Positions 45,401 to 58,284 are shown, numbered from the stretch's first letter. The stretch: 64,000 bases of DNA from Siphonodentalium dalli (GCA_032622095.1 CP136067.1:129353990-129417989), one strand, 5' to 3'. Translations and numbers: made by a program. The notes: generated by a model not told the origin, from the letters alone.

Positions 45401-48400
45401 AGCAACCGTGTGGAGATTGCAAAAAACGCGGAATTGGAAATGAAGCATCCCGATAAAAATGAAAGTAACTACTTCACAACTTACGAAGAATTCACATGTT
45501 ATTTAAGTCTATTAATTTCATTTAGACCAATTTCGTTGGTCAACTTAATGAAAACGAAAAATGAAGAAGTCATGACGATAATCCAGACAAGATTTTACAA
45601 TCCATGACACGTCTAGTCAATTTGGCATGTCGTCTCCGTCGTGACCACTGCATGATGTTACATAAATTATTCTTAGCGTTATATCACCGAAAAAGGCAAA
45701 TTTGAGGCACATCATGTGTGGTTGCTCCACTACGTGTCACGTACACGATTCATATTATATGGAGGATCTACAACGAGTCTCCAGTTTATATCAACATTTA
45801 CGAAACGAGTCCAGTAAATTTACTAAATTGGGCCTGGGCCGAGTCTTTGGAGAGGTCCAGGCCTAATTTACTGGGCGAGTGTTGTAAATTTCACTATACA
45901 GAGTTGTAGATTCTATTTATTACTTGACCTAAAACCGTCATACAACATATACTTCAATCAATAAATTGGACGTGAAACTATAACAGTGGCTTCTATAAGG
46001 CGTGCGATAACTATGCGTTGTTTCTCCGCGTAAAGAAATAGTCCCTAGATAAATAAGACTCTGGCGTATTTAATGTTGTAAATTTAATTAAATCAATTTA
46101 CAAGCAATATCAATATAAATCACAGTCACCGATTCCTTTTTTTTTATATAGATTATTTAATGGCAATGATATATATCTATACAATTTATACAAAGTTGAC
46201 AAATGTATACATATTGAAAAAGCAATGTAAATAATTTTAGATGGAAAAGCGGTCGACATTAACATATCTCTGTGAGCTCACTATCTAAATGTGTATTTAT
46301 AATCAAAAAAAGATTTAACCAATAAGGTTTTAATATGGTTAGTGGGTGGTATTAATATTAATAAATTTTATTATTAATACTGGTCAGCCTCTATAATTAA
46401 ATATATCATTACCAGGGATAACACTTAAAGAAGGACAAAAAAATCCCTCTTATTTCCATAGTGGTTCCCAATACTTATGATTGGTTCAATTACGAAGACT
46501 GTCCAGTCTTAAAAGGACATGGTCAGTTGGATATAGATGAAAAACCAATATTAGGTACACATATATATGTATCACATTACTATGAAAATGTGTGTGCTTT
46601 ATAGGACTATATTTTAATCCTAACAACATGAAAGTATAAGAATACCAGTCTAGAAGCTTCAGCATAAGTTATGAGTCGTCATATATGGTATACTTGTGCT
46701 AATTTGTGCAGTATAGCATAATTTAAATGGTATGCATGGCTATATAATAGCTATATCTAGTTATAATATATGGTAAGATTCATTCCTTCATTCGTCCCAC
46801 CGATTCCGAATCACGCAACAATAAAATATATTTCGGTTACCTGACACTATTTCCTGTTGCATATCATTATTATAGAATGGGTTTATGAGTGGAATAAGGG
46901 TAAAATCATGTAATAAATGGCTATTGTTATCCTCCTCCCTATTTTCCACCCTTCTGATTGGCCCATGTCCTGTCACGTGCCGGGCGACAAATCACACTGT
47001 CGCCCGCTGAGCCGGGAGACATTGTTTTTGTCGCCCGCCTGATGTTATATTGCAAGAATATCTCCAAACACACACTGAAGTTACTCGTCTATTTCACATC
47101 ACTATACGTACTAAAAATCATAGATCTTATATACCCCACGGATTCGCAATACACGCCAGTTGTGGTGTTTGCTAATTTGCATATATTTAGTGAACACTAA
47201 TATTCGAACTTTTAAGTTGATATTTTTTATCGGACAAGCGTTATTATTTACTTTTTACATCGAAACATCTCGGCGAATCAATTTGTTCATGTCGACATTA
47301 TGATACAAGATTGAAAGAGAGGATCCCTTGAGGTTGGTTGGTTATAAATGTTTGCTGGTAGACAACGTAATGCATACGTTTGTCGCGAATGAATGGTACT
47401 GTACGCTTATCCTCCGTGATGTCTGCAATGTGATCATAGAAGTATTTTATGTGAGGATCGACATGAGCACTGACACATATGAATGTACATTAATGAAATT
47501 GACAACTTCCCAATAGCTTTTGGGGAAGACCGTTATGAAATGAACATCGCGAGTAAATTGCTCGCACAAGACGACATTGAATATGCCACATTGCAGAAGA
47601 CGAGAACATACCTATATGGCTTATTGGTTTACATTGCATGGACCGATATTGACGATTTAACCACCAAATTGATCGTAAATAAACGCGGATTATCAAACGC
47701 TTAACAGCTTGACTATCGTTTATGGAACAGAAATGCTATGGGACGATAAGTTTTACTGACAATATACATAATCGGGAAAGAAAGCACTCGTGACTCAGTG
47801 CAACATCGTGCGTGTGGATGGCAAGGATTTTATTCTGTGGTATAATCGGATAACAAAACAGTTGTTGTGTGTTTTTTAGTTGCAATTAAAGCACGCTATG
47901 TATACACGGTGTTTTCGCGGACACAAATCCGTTATAATTTGTAATGTTCCTATTGGACCTTTTTATATCAATAATAAAGATCGTGGGACAAATAGATAAA
48001 CCTTATTATGCAGTTGGTGTGTGCTGCAGGCAATCGCACATACGATGTACACACGTTACAAATACGTTTATGTACTAGTTCAAATAGCCACTCTTTACTG
48101 TTTATCAATTGACTATTTCTTTTCTTCAGTACATTCCTCAGACTTCAGAGAATACCCGTATGTTGCGTAACAATCTGTGACATGTGTCAATTTCTTTTTT
48201 CATTACTACAACGTGTTAGTTTCACATTTTAGCAATCTGGAAATGAACACGTCTGCCGGCGTCTTCACGGCCATTTGAAACGAAACCGAACATTTCGCTG
48301 CATGGCTACTCAACTTCGAAACTGCTTTACTCCTGTTTCCGTGAACCGATTTCCACCATGCAACCGGCAAACTGACCGGAGAATAGCTGCGCAAATGACG

Positions 48401-48583
48401 GGTCTGTTAATTGATCCAGATTATGAATGTTTTATGTTCTAAATAGCGATGATTCCAACATAAAATTGTCTTTTCGATCTGGATTAAAGAATTTATGCGC
48501 GCATTTATGCTTGCTATTAAGGAGGTTCGTGTGTACTCCTTTGTCGGATAACAAAACAGTTATCACCCTTGTTTTCGTGAGGC
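45401..48583. other. Long non-coding stretch, one inverted repeat
   Basis: No gene or satellite recognised. A hairpin lies at about 45811-45870 (CCAGTAAATTTACTAAATTG / CTAATTTACTGG with GGGCCTGG arms). AT-rich poly-A/T patches occur at 46130-46400. GGGCGACAAATCA and GTCGCCCGC motifs near 46980-47040 form a short repeat. Open frames are 60-80 codons and unremarkable. Confidence 0.4.
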
Positions 48584-48660
48584 ACGGGGATTTGTCGCCG
48601 CTCTCGACCTGGCGGCCCTCGGGTGACATTCCAGGTCTCGAGCGGCCGACAAATCCCCGT
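48584..48660. repeat. 77-bp hairpin with about 30-base arms
   Basis: ACGGGGATTTGTCGCCGCTC and TCGACCTGG are inverted as CCAGGTCTCGAGCGGC and CGACAAATCCCCGT, with one or two bulges around an 18-base GC-rich loop. Strong stem-loop potential as DNA or RNA. Confidence 0.8.
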
Positions 48661-48710
48661 ATCTCACTCAATCGCGCATATTATAGAATTGGTAGTAATA
48701 TGTCCTTTGA

Positions 48711-49572
48711 TAATATCACCATAAAACTATAGCAAATCGCCTTTAGTATTGTAAATTAGAAGATATCCCAGAACAATTGCTCGTTGGTGATATCATCATA
48801 AAACTATATAGCTAATCGCCTTTATGATTACAAATCAGAAGATATCCCAGAATAATCCGCGTGGGTGATATCACCATAACACTATATAGCTAATCGCCTT
48901 TATGATTACAAATCAGAAGATATCCCAGAATAATCCGCGTGGGTAATATCACCATAAAACTATATAGCTAATCGCCTTTATGATTACAAATCAGAAGATA
49001 TCCCAGAATAATCCGCGTGGGTGATATCACCATAAAACTATATAGCTAATCGCCTTTATAATTACAAATCATGCAGAAGATATCCCAGAATAACCCGCGT
49101 GGGTGATATCACCATAAAACTATATAGCTAATCGCCTTTATGATTACAAATCAGAAGATATCCCAGAATAATCCGCGTGGGTGATATCACCATAAAAATA
49201 TAGCTAATCGCATTTCGGATTGTAAATCAGAAGTTATCCCAGAATAAAACTATAGCAAATCAGAATAATTCCTCGTGGGTGATATCACCATAAAACTATA
49301 GCTAACCAATGGCCTTTAGGATTGCCAATCAGAAGGTATCCCAGAATAATTCCTCGTGGGTGATAGCACCATAAAACTATAGCTAATCAATCGCCTTTAG
49401 GATTGCAAATCATAAGATATCCCAGATTAATTTCACGTGCATGGGTGATATCACCATAAACTATAGCAAATATGGTTTGCAAATTAGAAGGTATATCCCA
49501 GAACAATTCCGCGAGGGTGATATCACCATAAAACTATAAATAGTTAATCCCCTTTAGAATTGGTAATCAGAA
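48711..49572. repeat. 78-bp satellite, about 11 copies
   Basis: The unit contains ATATCACCATAAAACTATAT, AGCTAATCGCCTTTATGATT, ACAAATCAGAAGATATCCCA and GAATAATCCGCGTGGGTG. Spacing is 78 bases in the central homogeneous copies (for example GGGT at 48863 and 48941). The last four units are more diverged and of variable length. Confidence 0.93.
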
Positions 49573-50169
49573 TATGTATAACCCTCTGATAACTAGTACA
49601 CTAAGGGTGGATACACACATGCATGTCATTTATGTATGTAAGATACATGTATTTTACATGGCCACACCAATAATTGACAACATTAATCACCTGCTCGGGC
49701 GCGGTTCATTGTTAACAGGCCAGACAAGTCAGTAGTGATAAGTGAAGTCAAACTGTATGCTATCAGGACATTTAAGGCCAGTCCAAAACATGTCTTCTCT
49801 TACGGGTGCGGAAATTAGTCAAGTCTGTGTGATATCTGGCACGAGAAGCGACACGTCTGGCGTATACAGGCTTCTACCGTGATGCTTGTTTTGACGTGGG
49901 GTCTTGAAAGCTTCAAATCGCTAAGAGACTTAGTTGAATGTATCGGTCGGAATAATCTGGGTAAGAAGGTACAATATAACATGTTTTACTTAAGTAGCTC
50001 AGAGTTAGCCGCCCCACCTGGTAGCTTTCGGGGATCATATATAGCCCCTGCATCGGGGAAATCCTGATCCACCACTGCTATAAATATCAAGAGAGGACTG
50101 GTAATTATTTAAATAAAACGTCCACCATATGGGTTATTCCACGAACAATTATATTAAGTGGCCTGGCGA
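49573..50169. other. Non-coding stretch, nothing recognised
   Basis: No supported feature; possibly the more decayed upstream part of the LINE fragment that follows. Confidence 0.4.
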
Positions 50170-50590
50170 CTCCGTCCAAGATAGCGGTATCGATATAATG
50201 AACAGAAGTCAGTTGTTATTGTCTTTAATGGAAGTAAAAATGAGCACAATAAGACGAGTACTAACAGGGCATGGACTCTGTGCGGGAAACAGGTATCTGA
50301 AGTTGAAAGTCTTACACACTTAGGTGTCCCTATACATAAGCATAATCAAAACGGTGAATTCACTGACGAAATAAAACAGAAGCTTAGGTCAAGCTATTTT
50401 GCTATGTCCAACATCGGTATGTATGCTGGAGGTATAACACCAGTCAGCAGTAGGACAATCTATACATCTATAATATTGCCAAGAGGTCTATTTGGATGCG
50501 AACTGCTATGTGGCTTGACCGATTCAGATGTATTATCCCTGGAAAGAACTCACCAAGGTTTGCATTCCAAAACACGGACCAACATTGTAG
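50170..50590 (+). pseudogene. LINE reverse-transcriptase fragment
   Basis: In one frame (crossing the two nominal ORFs) the translation reads NEQKSVVIVFNGSKNEHNK, then CGKQVSEVESLTHLGVPIHK, then MYAGGITPVSSRTIYTSIIL and PRGLFGCELLCGL. This is the palm-end and thumb region of LINE RTs (K-S-x-x-x-V-F, THLGV, N/TP-x-S-x-x-IY-x-x-x-x-LP). An in-frame stop lies upstream near 50180, and it is cut at 50590 by a hairpin repeat. It does not overlap the 40033-40665 tail, so the two could derive from one family. Confidence 0.75.
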
Positions 50591-50776
50591 AAGGGTTGCT
50601 TATATATGAGAAAGGGGGAGCCTTGCATATATAAGAAAAATAAACTGACTTACAAAATGGTACATATTGTTAGGCCAATGTATCCTCTTATATATGCCAG
50701 GGTCCCTATGGGAGACTCGCATACATAAGAGAAAGCATTGGCAAATTTTCAGGAAACTCCATTCATGGAAGGGTTA
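50591..50776. mobile_element. Hairpin MITE family B, 186-bp fragment
   Basis: Hairpin halves GCTTATATATGAGAAAG / CTTGCATATATAAGA and CCTCTTATATATGCCAGG / GACTCGCATACATAAGAG flank a short bridge. The right end TCCATTCATGGAAGGGTTAA matches the family B terminus and keeps TTAA. The left end is truncated in the LINE fragment. Confidence 0.7.
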
Positions 50777-50811
50777 ACATAATCGCTGATTAAAAAAGAC
50801 ATCATACATAC

Positions 50812-51000
50812 ACGTACCGGTTAACAGTATAAAATGGTGACCTGGCTCGAGGGCAACATTGCGGATTGTCTCCCCGAGGAACCAATGTCTCCCGAGGCGG
50901 AGCCGAGGGAGAAATTGGTTCCAAGCGGAGACTAGTCCGCAATGTTGCCCTCGAGCCAGGTCACCATTGTTTTTATTATACCGAATAACCATGTCAGCAG
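50812..51000. mobile_element. Inverted-repeat element, about 190 bp
   Basis: Arms AATGGTGACCTGGCTCGAGG and GCAACATTGCGGA at 50833-50870 are perfectly inverted at 50936-50968, and GAGGAACCAATG / ATTGGTTCC pair further in, around a CCGAGGCGGAGCCGAGG loop. Weaker symmetry (CGGTTAACAGTATA / TATACCGAATAACC) extends to the outer ends. Non-coding. Confidence 0.8.
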
Positions 51001-51381
51001 TTCTGAAAATTTAACCGGCATCCATTATGTTTACTTTGATGAATGCGGAAGTCGTCTGAATCGTGACGATTTGGGGTTTCCGGTTTGAATGTCACGGTCA
51101 AAATACGTCATAAAATTTCGTTCGGGTGCTTCCGTGAACATGTTCGGGCTCTTTCGGTCGGAGCGGTCAACATTGCAAAAAATAGTGACCGGCAATGATT
51201 CATGGGCGGGAAACATTGCAAATTGTAAAATCACACCTTATGGGAAATTAACATAGGCTTTTTAATATGAGGTATAATAATGAACAATGTTCGGAAACTA
51301 ACGACTGTAACATCCGCTATTCTAGTTCAATGACTCAATGACTGTGTCTCAACCATTAACTACCAAGCCAATGACAACTTA

Positions 51382-51639
51382 AGCTAATTTTACAGACATG
51401 CGACTGACGCACGCGACCAACGCATACGGCCAATGCTGCGGCTATCGGGTTATAGGCGCAACGTTTCAAACCATACGTATATCACCGGGGTTGCGGCTGA
51501 CGCAGTTAAATGCATCCGATTTGAAATCGGATGCATTTAACTGCGTCAGCCGCAACCCCAGTGATATACGTATGGTTTGAAACGTTGCTCATATAACCCA
51601 ATAGCCGCATGAGTCAGCCGCAGGCCTGTGAAAGTAGCT
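51382..51639. mobile_element. 258-bp near-perfect palindrome with TTA target duplication
   Basis: Symmetric about G at 51523. Arms pair from 51437 to 51609 with only a few mismatches (TGCATCCGATTT / AAATCGGATGCA at the centre, then GTTAAATGC and GCGGCTGACGCAG). After a small asymmetric insertion on the left, the ends AGCTAATTTTACAG and CTGTGAAAGTAGCT also pair. TTA flanks both sides (51379-51381 and 51640-51642). A 3-base TTA/TAA duplication is typical of PIF/Harbinger elements. Its extreme symmetry is unusual even for a MITE. Confidence 0.82.
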
Positions 51640-52005
51640 TTACAGATTGCAATGTATTGTATGCCTTCTCTAAAAAGAATGACAGGAAAAAAACGACGAA
51701 AGGCGCTGCCCTCAGTGCACCACATTATTGAGGCGCAAAGCCGTCACGTCACGCGATTTCTGCGTTGTCAATTGCGCCATGTTTTCATTTCGAGTCATCT
51801 GGTTCATGCTACTTATTGTTTAACCCTTTCTGTGCTATATATCTAGCGAGTATAGTTTCCTTATATAGTTTTAACTTCAACAAGCGGCCATTGAACTTAT
51901 TATCTGAACATTTCCCATCTATGATTATACATTTCATGACGGGAGCTTCCTGAATTTTCGAAAACACTGTGCCAATGCATTCTTTATATATGCGAGTCGA
52001 CCATA

Positions 52006-53530
52006 TAGAGGAGCGGCCAAATCCAAAACGGGCCTTAGTTTTCGAGATACCCCTACCCTCGGTAGAACAAGTTGAAACCAACTTTTTCTGGAAGGTAAAC
52101 ATATATAATTTATGAAAATGATTCTTGGTCTTACAGGAATTGGTGGCAGCTATGTATGGTAAGACTATTTGTGAAGGTACCCTACCGAAAAATTAGCCTG
52201 TTTTCAGTGGTTGACCAGCTATTCACCATTGGTTAAAAGTTAATCACATCACCAAAAACAAAACGTTCTATTTGTTATTATGGGGTACATGGTGATAATA
52301 GATTGGAATGTTGTTATTTGATTCTGGTTTGTTTGAGATTTCACGACGTAATGGTGGAGAATGTAACGTTCTGTGTCAAAAAATCATGACGATTCAGATA
52401 AACTGTCGCCCGTCAACTCTGTACAAAACTAGCACGCTGGATTGAGCTTATCTTGTCATATATGTTTGGAAAGACTGGAATATGTTCTAATGGGAGGTAT
52501 TAGATTTATTTTCCTGATCCTACAAATATTGCAATAATAGGCAAAAACGTAACCCCCCCCCCCCCAATGTCATAAAATGCTAAGTATAGCCATCGCCGGG
52601 GATTAGATACCAGAATGATAGACTAGCGCGTATTATTTCCTTTTATTTAGTGTAGAACACACATAACAAGTGTAATATGCGAATTTCCAACCATATGCAC
52701 TATTAGAAGAGTATCTAAATCCAAGATGGCGTCCAATATGGCATTCAGTTTTTATTTTAAGACTAAGTGAAGCGACATACGAAAAATCCAGAAAAGGAAC
52801 GTCCCCAATGGTAAAATGTATATTATTTTAATGACCATATAGAATAGCATTTCATATGATACATTAGTTTTACCAATAATACATCTTATCAATTGGTAAA
52901 ATAATAGTTCAAAATTTATTCCGTCAGTCAATGTCATAAAATTCGAACTGAAGTTGTCGCCTGGGATTGGAACCACGAATGATCGCATAATGCGCAGTAT
53001 TTTGTTTTATTTAATGTAGAATACACATGCAAATTGACCAGAAAAAATTGCCATCCATATTTGTTATTAGAAGAGTATCATAATCCAAGATGGGGTTCAA
53101 TATGGCGGCCAATTTTAATTTTAAAACTTAGTGAACGGCATACGACAAATACAGAAAAGGAACGTCCCCAGTGGTATATTATATATCATTTTACTGACTA
53201 CATAGAATATTTCATATCAAACATTAGATTCAGCATTAATCCATATTATCACTTGATGAAATAATTAGACAAAAAACTTAACCACCCCTACAGTCACAAA
53301 CTTCCACACAAATGGGCCGCTGGGGATTGTAGTACAGGCCAAAAAGAAATGAGCATACATTTATGATTTCATTTGTGCTGAATACGATAAAGAAACAAAA
53401 GTTTGAAGTCACGCCCACTATTGCGCCATAATGGCGGCCAACACAGCAGTTAAGTTTAATGTCAACACTTTGTGAACAACTAATACGATATGCGGGCAAA
53501 GAACGTCTCATATGGTATTACTTATGCGAT
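52006..53530 (+). repeat. Left arm of the 5.3-kb element
   Basis: The outer 540 bases are unique to the arm. Then come three diverged subrepeats, each with TTAGAAGAGTATC-like, CCAAGATGG, TATGGCGGCCAA and AAAGGAACGTCCCC blocks (near 52705-52800, 53065-53165 and 53420-53505). Confidence 0.8.
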
Positions 53531-55860
53531 GTATTAGCTAGAATGTGTATTTCCATTATTATATTGCAATCAACATATATGTTATCTTCATAAATATGAG
53601 CAACAGTTGCTTTTATCAATCATAAAAACTACATGGCTCTGATAGCCAACCATTCAATTAACGTTCAGTGACAAAAGGTCAAACTTGACTCCAGTGACGA
53701 CATGTTCATAGAAACATAGAGACAGATGGATATGAGAAATACATTTATAATTCCAACATTTTCATTGAATATGAGTCACACAATGTGAACCTATGCAGTT
53801 ACAGCAATGGATACTTGAGCATGGCATGTCCAGTTTTTCTTGAGAAACGCAAAGGACCCTACTGGGTGAACAAGAACACAACACTATATGCCAGTGATTT
53901 TGAGTTGATTACATCACTCTGATTTACACTCATTTACTTGTATCCCCCTAAAACACTAGATCAACGACGAAGGTGTTATGAATCCCGATCAGCAACACTG
54001 ATATGAGTTCCATGTTAAGTGAAAATAACTTTCGAATATCTGTGTCAGTTTGGGGGTAGGTGGTTTGTGTGTGGACTGAGTATATTGATTCCGCGGTAAT
54101 ATCGGCGCTGTCTTTCCGCCACCCATAAGAATACAATGTATGTCGTGATATGGCCAAGTCGCCATAGACCAAAACCATAAACACAATTTGAATATCTATA
54201 TATCAAGACTAATGACTAGTGTTTATTGTGAATTGCCTTATGCCTGTCACCATTTCAATTGTGTTTATATTTCATTACTTACCATTGTATCCATTTCAAA
54301 TGCCACCTGACTCAAAAGAACCGTGGACAAAACAACTTTGTTTAGTGACATTCTGGTTTGCTAGTGAGTTGCGTGATTATGAATATAATCTAACGGCAAT
54401 CATAAATGGAACACTAACGTGCATGTTCAGTGAGATTATCGCACTATCACCTATGTATCAATAAAATGTATTAGCATGAGAGATATTACTACACATGTAG
54501 TCCCGACCCACGTCCCTAAGAACTAATACAGATATGATATCCACCAGAGATATAGAAGATTCAATTTCATTAGTCTAGCCAGGGAACTCAATATCTTCTG
54601 TTTGTGACATATATGAATCCGATTGACATTCACAACAATTTAACTAACATATTAGTCGAGACTAAAATATCAATGAATGGAAAAACATGCATATCAAGCA
54701 ACATATGGCGAGAACAACTTATATGCATAGGTATGCGGTGTTATTCTCTTATTTCACGCTGAGCCGAAACTCGGACGATTATACAAACCAGCAACCTCTA
54801 GATCACAATAACGCATATTTGTATAACCTAATTTTACGCTGATTGCATTATATGGACATTGTGTTATGCCATTAAAGAGCATTTTGTGTGTGTGCGATGA
54901 TGACTTCCGTGATACGTTAATAGGTAGTTACTATGATGTGTGAACTTTGATTGCTCGTGTACTCATATCCCACTTTCTCAAAACCAGAGATCGATTAGAT
55001 ATCTTATTTGCTGTATTTCAAAATGTATGCCATTTTTGTCTTTTGCGTTACTGCATATAACAACAGTTAGTGATTCTGTTATTTAATGTTTCATTTGGCC
55101 AAAACTATTGCAAGGCTCTCTGAAAATGTTGGTGGAAATTCAAAAGGACATGTTAAGGAGGACTGCACATTCAAGACTATCACAATATATTAATAGTGAT
55201 GTGATAGTCATATGGTAGTATTGAACATTACAACATCACTTCGTATCGCATCGAGTGCATGATTATTTGTAACGGTTAATGACCATCCTCTATTATTACC
55301 AGTTGTCTACATATTGTTAATGCTTACTTACTTAACGTCTCAAAATGACATAAAATTGTCAAACAATAGTCAAAATGCGCACTGGAGATCGATACACGAT
55401 ACACGATTCAGCAAATTAAACTATTTAAGTCATTCTCGGAATTTCGCTAATTGTTTGTTATTTTGGTTGGTTTGTCTATCTCCAAATATTTGATATAAAG
55501 TTCCTTAAAATTGCTAAACAATACAACCTAAACATTCAACAAATGCAAATTTCCATCCAGTATTAATCCTTGCGTCATAGCTAAGGGTGTGACATTTGGA
55601 ACGTGATGTAGGATACTACCAAACCAATGGCAACCTGAAAGACACGGTTTACCCGCCCGTAGGGAGCTGGTCGACAGTTTATTAAGTTTATTTGAGACAG
55701 TCATGTCAAAGGTTTATCTGAAAAAAATGTTGTCTTACGACCATCACTTAAACACAACATTTCGACGTCTAATATAAACACACACTCGAAACAATATATC
55801 GCTTCAAACTGCCGATTGATACATTTTGACCGGCTTTCGTATTCATTGTTCGCAACGTGT
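53531..55860. other. Central non-coding segment of the 5.3-kb element
   Basis: About 2.3 kb between the arms with only 60-80-codon frames. I see no transposase motif, no recognised repeat and no gene. If the element was once autonomous, its gene has been lost here. Confidence 0.5.
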
Positions 55861-57297
55861 TGACATTATAATTAGACGTCATGTTGGATTTTGGTTGTCT
55901 CCTAAGACCAGATGTGGATGCAAATTTGACATTCTATGTTTCTTCGTTGTATTCAACGCAAAGTAATTCCTAACGATTTTCTTAATTCTTTGCATTCTTG
56001 TCTATAGTCACAAGTGCCGCCATTATGTGGACGTTTGTGACTGGGTGGTGGTTAAGTTTTTGTTTACTAATTCTCCAACTGATAAGATGGACTAATGGTG
56101 AAACTACTGTTCCATGTGAAATTTCGTCTATGTAGTCACTTCAATGATATACAATGCCACAGGGGATGTCCCCTTTATAGTTCGTCCGTATGTCCGTTCG
56201 CTAAGTGGTACAATTAAAATTGGACGCCATATTGGACGCCATCTTGTAGTTTCATTCTCTTCTAATAGTGAATATTGATGGAAATTCATACATGTCACTT
56301 CGTATGTATGTTCTACATTAAATAAAACAAAATACTGCGCATCATGCTATCATTCGTGGTTCCAATCCCAGGCGATAATTTTATTTAAAATTTTATGACA
56401 TGGGATGGAGGGATAAATTTTTACCTATTATTTTACCAATTGAAAAGATGTATTAATGGTCAAATTAATGTTTGATATGAAATGTTATTCTATGTAGTCA
56501 TTACAATAATATAGATTTTACCACTGGGGACGTTCCTTTTCTGGATTTTTCGTATGTCGCTTCATAAAGTCTTAAAATAAAAACTGACCGACATATTGGA
56601 CGCCACCTTGGATTTTGATACTCTTCTAATAGTGAATATTGTTGGAAATTCGCATTTTACACTTGTTATGTGTGTTCTACACTAAATAAAATCAAATACT
56701 ACGCGCTATTCTATCATTCTGGGATCCAATCCACGGCGATGGCTATACTCAGTATTTTATGACATTGGGGGAGGGTTAAGTTTTTGCCTATTATTGCAAG
56801 ATTGGTAGGGACAGGATAATAAAGTTCATACCTCCCGGTAGAAAATACTCCAGTCTTTCCAAACATATATGATGTGATACGCTAGGTCGAGCGTGCTAGT
56901 TTTGTACAGAGTTAACGGGCGACAGTTTATCTGAATCGTCATGATTTTTTGATGCAGAACGTTACATTCTCTACCATGACGTCGTGAAAACTCAAACAAA
57001 CCAGACAAAATAAGAACATTCCAATCTAGTATCACCATGTACCCAATAATAACCAATAGAATGTTCTGCTTTTTGGTGATGTGCTTAACTTTTAACCAAT
57101 TGTGTATAGCTGGTCAACCGCTGAAAACAGGCTAATTTTTCGGTAGGGTACCTTCACAAATAGTCTTACCATACATAGCTGCCACCAATTCCGGCAAGGC
57201 CAAGAATCATTTTCATAAATGATATGGATTTACCTTCCAGAAAAAGTTGGTTTCAACTTGTTCTACCGACCACTTTTGGCATTTGGCCGCTCCTCTA
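55861..57297 (-). repeat. Right arm of the 5.3-kb element
   Basis: Inverted counterpart of the left arm with three subrepeats (GGACGCCATCTTG near 56235-56250, GGACGCCACCTTGG near 56600, and an innermost one near 56005-56030) and the same outer end. It differs from the left arm by many substitutions, so the arms are not recently homogenised. Confidence 0.8.
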
Positions 57298-57797
57298 ATA
57301 GGTCGCCTCGCATATATAAGAGAATGCATTGGCCTAATTGATTTTATATTATTTTGTTATATTGTTAAAAGAATGTAAGAAAAAAATGAAAAACATGATA
57401 AAAAAATTGCTAAAGAATGTAAGAAATAATGATTAAAAATGTTAATTTCTTTTAAAGAATTTAAGAAAAAAATATAATTTTTTTTAAAGAATGTAAGAAC
57501 AAAAATGATAAAGAATGTAAGAAAAAATGATTAAAAAATGATAAAAATTGTTTTAAAATGATAAAATATTATAAAATTGTTAATGAATATAAGAAAAACG
57601 ATAAAAATTATTATAGAATGTAAAAAAAAATTATAAAAATTGTTAAAGAATGTAAGAAAAAATTATAAACAATTGTTAGGCCAATGCATTCTCTTATATA
57701 TGCGAGGCGACCATATGTCGACTCGCATATATAAGAGAATGCATTGGCACAGGGTCTATAATGTTGCGCCAGCACAGCTCCAGTCATGAAAGGGTTA

Positions 57798-58284
57798 TAA
57801 CGCGGACATTGAACTTATCATCTTAATATTTCCCACCTATGATTATGGATCCTTCTGTACTAGCTTGTATTATCTATTTGTCTGCCTATAATTATATCTC
57901 CTGAACATCACTCTAGATGAACAATAGACCATTCAAATGTATACCTTTATAACTGTTGCAAAGAAAGGTTTAAAGGGAAGCATTGTAAGGCATACGGTGT
58001 GGGTTCATGCGAAATAACAAACAAGTCTGTAAAACAACAGTTACTATCATCAACAAGTAAAAAATAGATAGACTCTGTTCTTATTTTCATTATTAATAAC
58101 TGTCCGATATTGAGATTCGGATGCCAAAACCATTGTTATGTAAACATTGCTGTTATGGTATAGTTGGACAACTAGAAATTATGAAACATATAAGAACAAA
58201 GTTTATCTATTTCTCCATGTTCTTCTTAGTGGTGATGTTTTTACAGACTTTTACCCGACTGCGAGTGTCTTGGTCCGTTTCCAT
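57798..58284. other. Non-coding stretch, nothing recognised
   Basis: Possible traces of family E internal sequence (AGACTCTGTTCTTATTTTCA near 58068). No gene. Confidence 0.4.

Larger units (their letters stand above)
52006..57297. mobile_element. 5.3-kb foldback-like element with about 1.4-kb inverted arms
   Basis: Ends TAGAGGAGCGGCCAAAT and its exact inverse. ATA is duplicated on both sides (52003-52005 and 57298-57300), and excising the element with one ATA restores the hairpin apex GACCATAGGTC seen in other MITE copies. The arms match inward over more than 1.3 kb (for example AAAATTAGCCTGTTTTCAG, ACTGTCGCCCGT, and the poly-C/TGTCATAAAATGCT block), with patchy divergence. Inside the arms a subrepeat of about 380 bases recurs three times. 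The centre encodes no transposase. The long arms with internal tandem repeats recall foldback, TU or Galileo-type elements; the superfamily is undetermined. Confidence 0.85.
51937..57797. mobile_element. Hairpin MITE family B, split by a 5.3-kb element
   Basis: The left part (51937-52005: CATGACGGGAGCTTCCTGAA ... TGCGAGTCGACCATA) and right part (57301-57797: GGTCGCCTCGCATATATAAG ... GCCAGCACAGCTCCAGTCAT) make one MITE like that at 24962, with an AT-rich GAATGTAAGAAAAA core and a second hairpin at 57678-57752. The break lies at the apex of the first hairpin. On both outer sides the host shares about 45 bases (CATTGAACTTAT, CATCTATGATTAT), a longer direct repeat that may belong to another element. 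Confidence 0.75.
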
